A stretch of DNA of 60,000 nt, from contig OX485805.1 in NCBI GenBank assembly GCA_950295325.1, forward strand, positions 15,985,501 through 16,045,500, read 5' to 3'. The notes beneath the pieces are model-generated. The model saw only the letters and a list, made by a program, of their open reading frames with translations. It was not told where the DNA came from and made no database searches. This DNA comes from Polytrichum commune (Eukaryota > Streptophyta > Polytrichopsida > Polytrichales > Polytrichaceae). The position numbers and the translations under genes were made by a program. Each line of letters opens with the position of its first letter. Positions within the stretch are counted from its first letter, which is position 1. This document shows positions 49,923 through 60,000 of this stretch, piece by piece.

Positions 49923-52529
49923 ATAAAGATGAAGCATTCTACGACGTCTTACTTTAATTTTAAATTATTTTTAAGTGCCGAGGGTTTGAAAGCCCTATAT
50001 TTATGACAAAAGCAAAATATGAACCTCACATCTTCATCGTACATCTAACGGCCATAAATGATGAGACAAATGTTCACTATCTATACATCTATCTTGATTA
50101 GGATTTAGGGTTTCAAGCATATATAAGAGCCCACCTCTCATTCTTATACTCGTCTACACCGAGTTTCACAAGAGGTATGCAACATTTTTTTTTAATATTA
50201 TATTTTCTTGCATTTGTAAGGATTTGATGATATTTTCAAATAAAGTGAAATTCATAATATACCGCCATTTTGAATTTTGTTAGATTTTTGCTATTTTGTC
50301 AGGTATAGCATATAAAACCATAAGTAATGTAAGGCATCGTCAAGTTTAGGGTTGTATGTTGTCAAATATAGCATGTAGTAACAATATGATTGAATTTCAA
50401 ATAAGGTTCATATTTTTTTTGTAACATATAAAACTATATAGAACTAATATTTTGTTGTAAATATTCATGTTTGGTATTGGATGTGTTCTAGATTTGCCAT
50501 CATGGGGAGGAACAAAACTACTTTGAATATTCAATATTCAACATCAATCCCTATCAAATTTGAAGATCTTCAATGGATAGAAAAAATAATGCAATGATTT
50601 GCCAATTCGTGTTTAATCATCTTTGCTTTCATTTTGTGGAAGCGTGTTCCGGATTTTATAGATGGTCAAGGCTTTGAATTTGAGGGTAAAGTACGATGGA
50701 ATATTGAGAAGACAATTGTAAGAGAAAAAAAATATTCAATGTCCACAGATTGATTTTTTTATTACTCACACATATTATGAGGGTGCATATGAACCAGAAG
50801 ATTATAAATTTGATCATTTATATAAACGTTCTATCAAAAGAAGTTGTCTTGCTCGGTTTTCAATTAAATAATTGTATAAGTATCCGGATGTAGTAGAGAT
50901 TGCTTACTATGTTGTTGAACATAAGAGAACAAATGGGTCAATAGCACACGGCCCCTAAGATCCAGACTCTATCTCTAAAAAATTTCAATTTGAACCTCGT
51001 ATTAATAAACAATTAATTGTCTGGATTAAAGACCAATTAAATAAAGGTCATACTTCAAAGTATATTTATGAAGTTCATAAGAAGATTTGGATGGAGAGAC
51101 TTAAACATAGAGAACAAATGAAAAAAAATGATTTTCTTGATTTACAAAATATTTGATATTATGAATCAAGACAACGTATGGGTGTTTGACATCGACACAA
51201 GAACGATGCATTGAGTGTCCAAATGTGCGCATAAAAAACAAAGAACCAATTTTTTTCTCACAAGAAAAAAAATGATGTAATTGGATATCCATTTATCTTA
51301 GATATTTAAATGCAATGGCAATTTGATGGCATGTTAAAGTGGGGTAATGATGAAGCTATATCAATGAACGTTACATTTGATACCAACCATATTAAGTATC
51401 ATTTGTTCACATTACTTATGATTTTCAATTCGGAATGCTGATAGTTTGGATCATTACGTCAAGACAAAAAATTATTTGATACAATGGTTGACGGCTTTGC
51501 GATTCAAAGCCGTTAATATTGAACCATAATGGCGATCAAATTGTTTAATTGTGGATGATACAATTCATAAACGCGATGCTATCAAATAAGTCTTACATTT
51601 ATTTTATTTTATTTTTATTATTATTGAAGATTATAAATTATACATATGATATTCAAATTTATCTTTCATTAACATTTTATATTGGACCGGGAAGGCATTT
51701 CCCAAGCCTCTGAATGTCGCCATGAAGAGTGCACTTGTAAATTCAAGAATTTGAAGAATCTCCGTTGACACGTGAAGAAGAAACACAAACTTTTTATAGA
51801 GAAAACGGACCTAGAGAGACCAAAAACAAATCATGGCGTTCGAAATCAAGACCACAAGAAAATGAATTCGAAGATCATAGAAGATGTAGAGAAACGGCTA
51901 CGAAAAATTCATAGCCGACAAGTAGATGTTTAGAGACAAAAGACGTTAGCTTCGTAGAGTGATATTGAAGAAATTGCACAACATCGTGAGCCGCTCCTTA
52001 AACCTCTTCTTTGTAGCTTTCTTCATTTAAAGAATGTTGAGATTTTTGGAATTAGAGAATGGGGGTGGACTTGATTAATTTCCAAAAATTGAGTGCATTG
52101 AAGACAAATGATATTTTTCGTCGCAAAATTATAACTACAAGGGCATCAAAATATGTAAATTTAGTGAAGGCATTTTCGAAGAATCAAATTCCTCATGAGT
52201 GCAAGATATTCAAGGAGGAGTTGCTTGCGTATCACGAAGACCAATAAGTTTTTTATTGGTATGTTCATTTTGAATTATATGAATTTGAATCGTTAAGCTT
52301 TAATATTTTTTAATATTTTTTTATATATGTATATTTATTGTTCAATTATTTTTTAGCATTCAAATATTTGTTTGTTTGTTTAAGGTACAATCTTGGATGG
52401 GAGAAGTATGAGCAATGTAGAAGAAAGTTTGTGGAATATGAAATTCACCTCAATTAGGGCTAAGGTTGAGGATAAAATAGAGGATTATCGTACTTGATAT
52501 CCCCGTTATTTTCGTAAGTAGAGGCAAGA
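49923..52529 (+). mobile_element. Decayed MULE copy 1 with promoter and leader intron
   Basis: The left part (49923-50470) is repeated at 52530-53095 and holds a TATA-like CATATATAAG at 50119 and a possible leader intron (donor AAGAG|GTATGC at about 50175, acceptor TTCTAG before 50492). The transposase relic follows at 50502-51590. Beyond it, an unrelated-looking ORF (52059-52247) may be part of the element's 3' half or captured sequence. No terminal inverted repeat or 9-bp duplication could be fixed. Confidence 0.65.
50502..51590 (+). pseudogene. MULE (Mutator-like) transposase fragment, multiple stops
   Basis: The frame starts with ATGGGGAGGAAC and breaks repeatedly. Recognisable pieces are FEGKVRWNIEKTIVRE (about 50680-50730), YKFDHLYKRSIKRSCLARFSIK, VVEHKRTNGSIAHGP and INKQLIVWIKDQLNKGHTS. 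The DDE-domain start reads QWQFDGMLKWGNDEAISMNVTFDTNHIKYHLFTLL (about 51312-51410), and the second acidic motif is CLIVDDTIHKRDAIK (about 51545-51588). The layout matches plant MULE transposases. The zinc-knuckle/SWIM end is not seen. Many stops and frameshifts make it inactive. Confidence 0.75.
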
Positions 52530-53275
52530 TAAACAATGTTTCCTACATAATGTCTTACTTTAATTTAAGATTATTCTTAAGGCGCAAAGGTTTGAGAGCC
52601 CTGCATTTTTTTTATGAAAACAAAATATGAACCTCAAATTTTCAACATACATCCAACAACCATAAATACTGAGACAAATATTTACAAATAATATATTATT
52701 TATGTCAATTAGGATTTAGATATTCAAATCTATATAAGAGCCAACCTCTTATTTTTATATTTGTCAACTCCAAGTTACACAAGAGGTATGATATAATTTT
52801 TTTCTTTGTATATTATTAATTTTTAATTTTTAATGAAAATTTACGATATTTTCAAAATGATTGAAATTTATAAGATATCATCTTTTTAAATTCTGTCAAA
52901 TTATCACATAGAATTTTTTTAAGTATAACACATAAAATCAAAACTAATTGGAAGAGATTGTCAAATTACAAATAGTATTTTATCAAATATAACATATAAT
53001 ATCATTAATTTAAATATTTTTGAATTATTTTTACATTTTTAATCATATATAAAATTGTATTGAAATAGTATTTTTTTTATAAATAGTAATATTTAGTATT
53101 GGATATTCAATCACCTTAGGTTCTCAAACACCATGACAATTTGATATTTTGTTGAAAGAGCATGATGATAAAACTATATCAATAGATGTTACATTTTATA
53201 TCAATTATTATGATGATGTGTTTGCCGCAATCAAATATGTGTATGAAGAATGATGTCATCAACTAACTCAACTTA
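52530..53275 (+). mobile_element. Decayed MULE copy 2, internally deleted
   Basis: It starts with the same promoter and leader region as copy 1 (GTCTTACTTTAATTT, AATATGAACCTCA, TATATAAGAGCC at 52731, CACAAGAGGTATG). After TTTAGTATTGGAT at about 53096 it jumps directly to an equivalent of the DDE start (ACACCATGACAATTTGATATT, about 53130-53215, versus 51312 in copy 1). About 0.85 kb of the transposase N-terminal half is lost. It lies head-to-tail with copy 1. Confidence 0.7.
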
Positions 53276-54324
53276 CTTATATTATATTTACACGGGTTTG
53301 GCGGATGTCCATAAAATAAAAAATAAAGAAAGACAAATGATTTACACTTGAATATAAATTTCAACATATGGATGAGGATACAAAAAATTCAGTAATAAAA
53401 ATACAAATTTTCCACAAGTATTATATATTGATATCATAAAAATATAAATTTTATGATATTTTGGTTTTGAACAAAATTATGAATGATATTTTTAATTCTA
53501 CATACAATCATACAATGTGAAGAATGTAAATTTTAAAATATTTATTTATTTTAAATAAAGTAAAATAAATATATAAAAAATGATGAAAGACGTTCATATA
53601 GGATTTTATTATTTTCCATGTTATTGGGATTGTGTATGCCTTCCAATTTCATTATCAAAAATATAATATATTTTTTCATTAATTCTAGATAACGTGTCGT
53701 ATTGCTAACACATGTTTGTGCAATAATCGAAAGCGATCATAATTCTTCTATTTATAACAAATTTGACATGCATTTATTATTGATTTTACATAATTTTCAT
53801 AGTCAATGTCCAACTTTTGAATAAAATATATACAATTATAAGGTATAAACCATGCACTAGATACATATTAATTAATAAAATTACTCAATTTTGTATGCTC
53901 GTTCTTTTGTTCTATAAAAGAACATTGAGTAATGATTTTTTGCGAGATGCTACACAATTTGTTTACAATAATTTTTACATACATATTCTAAAAGTCCTAC
54001 ACTAGTGAAAATTTAGGTGGGTATTCAGAAAAATCAATATGAGTCATAAGTTTATTGAATTGATAAGCATAAATGTGATGTTTCTATTTATGAATTCTCA
54101 ACAAATATTAATGAATGTATTAATAACAAATACCAAAATAAACTTTTTATTGTCTTTACAAATAATATATATAGTTTAAGAAATCTTTACTTTTATTTGT
54201 ATATTCACCATTTTTTTGTTGGCTATATTTTTTTGTTTTCCATGTCATCTTATCGCTCAAAACAAAATATTCTAAATTTTATTCTAAATTTGTAAATTTT
54301 TAATGACTATTTTAGAACATATAA

Positions 54325-54383
<59 letters not shown>

Positions 54384-57300
54384 ACAAAAACATAAGCTCG
54401 CAAAGATGATTTTTTTTAGTGTACTTTTTAGATGTACAATCATCAATCATTTACAAGGATTCATTGTCTTTTGTTGAAAACTTTCAATGCTTGTTTTTTG
54501 CTGCAAATGCAAGATTGTTGGAACTTTTCATTAGGTTGGCATGAGTTGATGAAGCTATTTAGATATTTTTAAATAATAAAATTAGATGAAACATAAACAT
54601 ACAAATAAATTTTACATAGTTTAAATAATGGGCTTGATATATTATGCTTAATTTGGATAATTAGATAATATTTCATTATAACTATTATATGTGATATTAT
54701 TTAGAAAACTTTAAATTGATTTTTCCATTTTATTTTGATATTTGATGCTATGTGTAAATAATATATAATAAATCTAACAAAATATTTACATAGTTTCAAA
54801 CGAATTTGAATGCTAATTATTCATTCATTGGCTTTTATTAGACTCATAACTTTATTTAGCTAGACAACAAATGATATCAAGATCCGAATCGTGAAAATTC
54901 CATAATTATTGTTTAGCACAAATTCATAAGTTATATAGAGCATGGTATGATAAATGCATTTGTTGCAAGATACATAAACAAAAATCAGTTGTTATCTTTA
55001 AGCCACAACTGTGTATTTTTTAATATTTTAAAATTCCATTGCAAATCAGAACAGATGAAAGCTAATTTAAAATATGTCATTTTTCTCTCTCAGTCGATTG
55101 GCAAACACGTAATGGTGAGGACTTACACCCTTTGAAACTATAATGTATTTCTTGAGTAGTTTCCCTTTACAACACCTTAAGAGTGTGAAATTGAATTGTC
55201 ATTTGAGCTCACAGTCCGTAATACTCTCTTTTGTTTTTAAAGTTGATGCTCCCTCTCACTAAAGTTCATATTCTTTATATAAAAAAGGAGAAAAATTGGA
55301 GGAAAACAAACATTGTGATTGGCGAGGTAAAAAATTATGGCATATTGTGAGGGAATTTAGAAAAAATTGTGTTACAAATTAATGTTAATGTGCATTATTA
55401 AAGAAACATGTTTATTTTCAGTTGGAAGTTAAATTAAAACAAAAATTAAAATTTAGAAATAATTAGTTTGGATTGAAGAGCATGTAGGAAGCAAATAAGA
55501 GGTGAAAGCGATTACAAGGCTTGTTGAAAACAATTATTTATGAAGAGCAAAATGAAGATCAAATAGAAGGGGAATAAAGATCTTTCAAATGGCAACCATG
55601 GTGACAACAAATAAATGATTAATTTAGGTAGAATAAGTTAATTGGGTAAAGAATGACATATAAATAAAAGACCAACCTTGTGTGGAGGGAAGATTAATTA
55701 AACTGGATAAATGATAAGGAAGACTTGACTTACCAATGCCTTGGCGGCTTGACGGCTAGATGTTCAAAGGGGTGGCTTGGATTGGCCGCCTTTCTTCTCT
55801 CACACTCTCACTTTATTTCTTCCGTATGTGGGTGTAGACTCTCCCTCCCTTCCCTTTGACAGTAGGTTAAGATTTCATGTTTTATAATTAAGGTCTTGTG
55901 GATTTTGGCGGTTGATGCCAAAAATGCTTAAGTGACTACTTTGAATGGAAGATTCATCATTTGTCTAATATAAATCTCTTCTCTAGTTTTCTATAGCCGT
56001 TTTATTTTTGTGATTTGGTTGAAAGTGCAAGGCATTATGAATTCTCAAAGTTGGATTACAAAGTAAGGTGCTTATTCGAGTAGCGGTTGCTAGATCAAAC
56101 TTGTTGGTTTGACATAAGTTTTGATCTCTAATGTTATATGTTGACTCCTAACAAGAATAAGTAAACTTCTCACGTTGTGGGGTTGTCATGTCAATTCTAT
56201 GCACATGGAAGGTAGTCATTCCATTTGCCTTAGAGGTAATGCACCTAGTAACTTGGATTTCTTTGGACAACCCACACCAAACCATTGCAGCTCACGCAAT
56301 GACATTTGTGAGCTTGTTTGCTTGACCACCCTCCACAACACACTATAAGGTCAGAAGTACAGACACCTACGCCTAATCGATGACAATGTAAGCATATATA
56401 CTAATTCAACTTTGGTTATTTACAAAAATAGCCTCATCACATAAAATGGAGGACAAATCTTGGACATAACATCCCTTGGAGCCTTCACCACAACTCTATG
56501 AAGTGCCACGGCCATGGTCCATACACTAGAATCTAATTAAGGGTTGTTTTTTTAGTTTTAGGAATGTGGACAACCTTGTCATAGTCTTATAGTAGTGATA
56601 AGTGTGCTCTCCTACAAAATGTGCAAGAGGGTGGCAACTCAAACCCGTGTGTGTATGTGCGCTTGCTTGCTTGCTTGTGTGGCTCACAATCTGATGGAGG
56701 ATAATGTGGGGTCTTATACTTGCAAGATTTTTCTTAGATTTTAAGCACATGCTATTATGATTTATGAAATGACAACCTATGGCATAACATGACCAAGGAT
56801 AAGGCAATTTTCTTCCCACTGTGTTTCCAAAAGGTGTCTATCTTTGATTACATGGTGTGATCATTGCCCTCAATTTGACCTACATAGACTTTATGATCTG
56901 CACCACAAAAATGTGGGCCTAAGGTTGAATACATGCCAACAGTTTCTTAAAATGTATGTGTTTATTATAATTTTCTCTTTTTCTCTTTTTCTCTTTTTGA
57001 TTTCAACTTTAGACAAATCAATGGGAAAGTCATGAGCACCTAGAGTGCCAACCTTGTGGTTTGATGGCATTTGGGATTAACAACACTGAATTTGAATTTA
57101 GTTCCAGATGCAATTTGATTGTTAGGACTTGCCACACATTGAGACCGATTATTGGGCCCATCAACTGTGGTTTTGGACCTAGTGTAGACCTAGTCTACAT
57201 GCAACTCTTGTTCAAACAAGTAGGAATATTGGTTAGGATTGGACGAGACTTAGAACTGGATGTTTAAATTATGGTAGTTGATCGGCACTAACAATAGAGG

Positions 57301-57952
57301 GGAAACATGCAACAAACTTCAGAGGAGCGCAAGTGCAACTGGGAGGAGATTGGGAGTAGGAGCAAATTGACCATGCAGAGTCCGACACCATAAACAATAG
57401 TTGGGAAAGTGGAGGTATGGATGGAATGGAGGGTAGCCACCGGAGCGTTTTTGCCATTGCCACATGGTGAACCCTATTGGAATCAATAGGATATAAGATT
57501 GCACAAGCATAGATACCTATACAAAGGCATATGAACAATGCTTGAAGTGAGATGGTCTCATGCTCTCCTTGCTTTGCCTTCTATTGCTTTTGTTCTCTTC
57601 ATTGGTTCACACAAACAATATGGGATAACTCTTATCCCTCTTCGGACTAGCATGATAGCCTTATTCTAGCCTTATTCTTTCTCATGCCTCTTTCTTTATA
57701 TTTTTATTGACTACGAGCACTCTAATGTTCTACCCTCTACAAACCCCACATCCCCATGTTCAAAAGATGGACTCCATTTGAAGGGCTACGATGTTGCCGT
57801 TGGCGTCTAGTTGCAATTGTGTCTCGCCACTGTAGCTAATGACCTACCTGGGTAGGGGGTTTTATGGCTATTTTGTATCCTCATCCCCTTTTTCACTATA
57901 TCATTTTTGTTGTCCCCTTTTTAATATTTCCATTTGATGGCCTATTAAAAAA
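53276..57952. other. Very AT-rich tract without recognised genes
   Basis: From about 50 to 55.5 kb the sequence is markedly more AT-rich than the rest of the window, with ORFs no longer than 62 codons. After about 55.5 kb composition returns to the window average, but no gene is recognised. A short TTTCTC repeat lies at about 56970-56998. Confidence 0.4.
54331..54378. repeat. (AT)24 microsatellite
   Basis: A perfect run of AT dinucleotides occurs over 48 bp inside the AT-rich tract. Confidence 0.98.
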
Positions 57953-58182
57953 GAAGATTGTTAAATCATCCGCACATTGGTTTAAGCGGCTATAGTGAAT
58001 AATATGTAGGTTGTCGACTATGCTCTAACTTGTCATCCAAGTTGGCCAAGTTTATTAATTCTTACACAAAGCTTGCTCCTCTTCATGTGTGTGATGAAAA
58101 AACAAATTTGACAAGTCATATGACCACGCAATGCATCTCGATGGTTATCTTAACAAACAACGTGGTTGATTTAACAATTCTC
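57953..58182. mobile_element. MULE-type MITE, 230 bp, 9-bp TSD ATTAAAAAA
   Basis: It is flanked by ATTAAAAAA at 57944-57952 and 58183-58191. The ends are GAAGATTGTTAAATCATCC (left) and GAGAATTGTTAAATCAACC (inward from the right). The interior aligns with 8714-8940 (GACTATGCTCTAACTTGTCA versus GACTGGGCTATGACTTGTCA, TCCAAGTTGGCCAA). A 9-bp duplication fits the Mutator superfamily. Confidence 0.88.
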
Positions 58183-60000
58183 ATTAAAAAACAGTGTTCC
58201 AGTTCATAAATAAACATTTTCGGATCCATAACCGGAATGTTTTCCTTGTAAATAAGAGTAGCCCTCAGTTATACATATAAAAAAAACATCAGTTCTCATG
58301 AATGTGGTGAGTTCACAGTTTGCAACAGACCACTTATCTATTTCTTCAGCATGTGATTGGACCACTTCTTAATTGGGATTTTGGGCTCGTTAGTGCTCGT
58401 AATCCACATAATCCACGTAATACATACCAATCCGATAGAGTAATCCAGTGCCTACTCGAAGTTGTCGAAAAGAGACCAAGCAAAAATTTCTCGCACACCT
58501 GCTCTGTCTCTGCATGCTGAGACAAGAACAAAACCATCAAATTATGAACAGTGTAACAAATTACTTGTTTGAGAAAGAAACTTTTTAATGAGATAGATGG
58601 ACTCTGGGTGTACCTGATGGTAAGGAGCAGTTGTTGGAGACCATTGCGTATTTTGTAGATTATTCAGCCTCATGAATAGATTCCTTTGGCACCTACAAAC
58701 TTACAGTTTTAAGGTGGGTGTGCCAAGTGATCACTTGTCATGGTGCCCTATTGTTGGGGTTTAAGCACCTACTAACTTCTATATGTGGGCAGCATACTCA
58801 TTTCACCAATTTCATTTACATATAAATCATGAGAGGCACACTCCTGCTGCACACATTGACCATTCTATGTTCAATATGAGTCAATACTACTGGGAGGATC
58901 TTTGAGATCACTTAAAAGAGAAAGAGAAATCACTTGAAGAGAAAGAGAAATCTCATCATAACACATGTCTTTTGGGTGTCCATTCTTGACTACAAGTTAA
59001 AGTGTCATATGCCAGTTACATACAAGTGTTCGATTAAGAAGATGGACCACATAAGGTCCCACATACCTTAGTTCAAGTTAAGCACACGTGTCTCTCCAAT
59101 ACAAAAACCTCACTAGTAGAAGTTAGCTACATATGACTACTACATGTAAGAGGATTATGTGTTGTGTAGAACACAATTTGATGTCCGGGTGTTTTGAATG
59201 AGCTACAATAGAAATCAAAATTCTCCCTGTAGAGGAAACCTCAAATTTGACTGCCAATAACTATCACCAGTGGAATCTAATTGTAAACAATGTCTGACAT
59301 TCTTATGGATTTACACTTACTAACCTTCAATAGGGGTGTTGCAATCAACAAACTCCCAGCGAGGGTGGCATCATGTGTTTTTATTCCATTGGTGTGGAAA
59401 TAAAGGATGAGCACAACACAACCAGGTGAAATGCATTATAGAGGTGAAGCTGGCAACTGTAAGCTTATATCTCCTTGGATATAAAGCCCACGGACAAGCG
59501 CAACACAACCTAGTGAAACACATTATAGAGGTGAAGTTGGCACCTGTGAGCTTTTGAGGCGGCCAATGTTCTCAAGGGTTTTGCTAACATACGTTATAGC
59601 ATGATGGAGCTTGGCAGTGGAATCAAAATAACAAACACAGAAATAAAATGCAGGGATGAGGCTCAAAAGCGCAACAATGTGAGACACATAACAGTGGTAA
59701 ACTTTGCAACTCAAAGTTGAGACAGGAGCTCAATCATATCTCATGAGGAGTTTCTCGAGGGGTTTGCTTACTAAGGTATGTGGGCGTTATTCAATTTGTT
59801 TTTCTTGTTCTCTATCTTCTATTGATAAGATTTATGTTCTCAAAATTGTTTTGCATTAGCAAATCTATGATGAAACATCACCAAAAACCAAAGTGAAAGT
59901 TGGATCTTCCCTTATTGAATTATGACAATCGGAAGTGGATGCTTGTTGATACCTTAACTAAATAGTACATTAGATTCTCTCCATTCTGTTCATTATTGTG
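58183..60000. other. No supported gene; tandem repeat at 59390-59560
   Basis: Only short ORFs are present. An ~86-bp unit is repeated at 59390-59475 and 59476-59560 (GCACAACACAACC, GTGAAA-GCATTATAGAGGTGAAG / GTGAAACACATTATAGAGG, TTGGCA-CTGTGAGCTT). A weaker third copy may follow to about 59715. Function is unknown. Confidence 0.45.

Noticed and set aside
52059-52247. 62-codon ORF after the MULE relic
   Set aside because: It is protein-like but short and unrecognised; it is kept only as a note within the MULE element.

Overview
The window looks like nuclear DNA of a land plant, or a close streptophyte relative, with a large, repeat-rich genome. It is AT-rich and gene-poor, with GT-AG introns. 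It carries plant-type VPS4/SKD1 and mitochondrial GUF1/LepA genes and remnants of hAT, PIF/Harbinger, MULE and Tc1-like transposons. I cannot name the species. Four protein-coding host genes can be modelled with consistent splice phases: GUF1 (+, 168-6574, 12 exons, 682 aa), an M6-family metalloprotease (-, 14448-12171, 2 exons, 491 aa), an unrecognised one-membrane-span protein (-, 34154-31606, 2 exons, 247 aa) and VPS4/SKD1 (-, 40666-35717, 8 coding exons, 440 aa).

Layout. 0-6.6 kb holds GUF1. 6.6-12.1 kb is a broken local duplication of the GUF1 3' end and flank, peppered with MITEs, one nested in another. 12.2-14.4 kb is the GC- and CpG-rich M6 protease gene with an AT-rich intron. 14.4-20.3 kb has no convincing gene and two MITEs. 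20.3-31.4 kb is a transposon cluster. It contains a 2.1-kb hAT-type element with a perfect 8-bp target duplication that carries non-transposase coding sequence, a 2.7-kb decayed PIF/Harbinger element with TTA target duplication, and a 4.9-kb hAT element with a perfect 8-bp target duplication and an intact 747-aa transposase. 31.6-41.0 kb holds two adjacent minus-strand host genes. 41-60 kb is mostly repeats: a Tc1-like DD34E pseudogene, a GC-richer island of uncertain origin, and two tandem MULE copies in a very AT-rich tract.

The most unusual signal is a shared intron architecture. In four genes (GUF1 intron 1, VPS4 intron 1, the only intron of the membrane-span gene, and the 5'UTR intron of the hAT transposase) the intron is built of tandem direct repeats of about 230-370 bp. 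The repeats start at or near the splice donor. In GUF1 and hAT they fill the intron almost from donor to acceptor. In VPS4 the unit includes a copy of the last ~40 bp of the upstream coding exon. In GUF1 several unit borders are themselves AG|GT. This suggests introns growing by tandem duplication across splice junctions.

The host genes do not form a pathway: GUF1 acts in mitochondrial translation and VPS4 in ESCRT-III disassembly at endosomes. All calls come from reading the sequence; no database search was possible.
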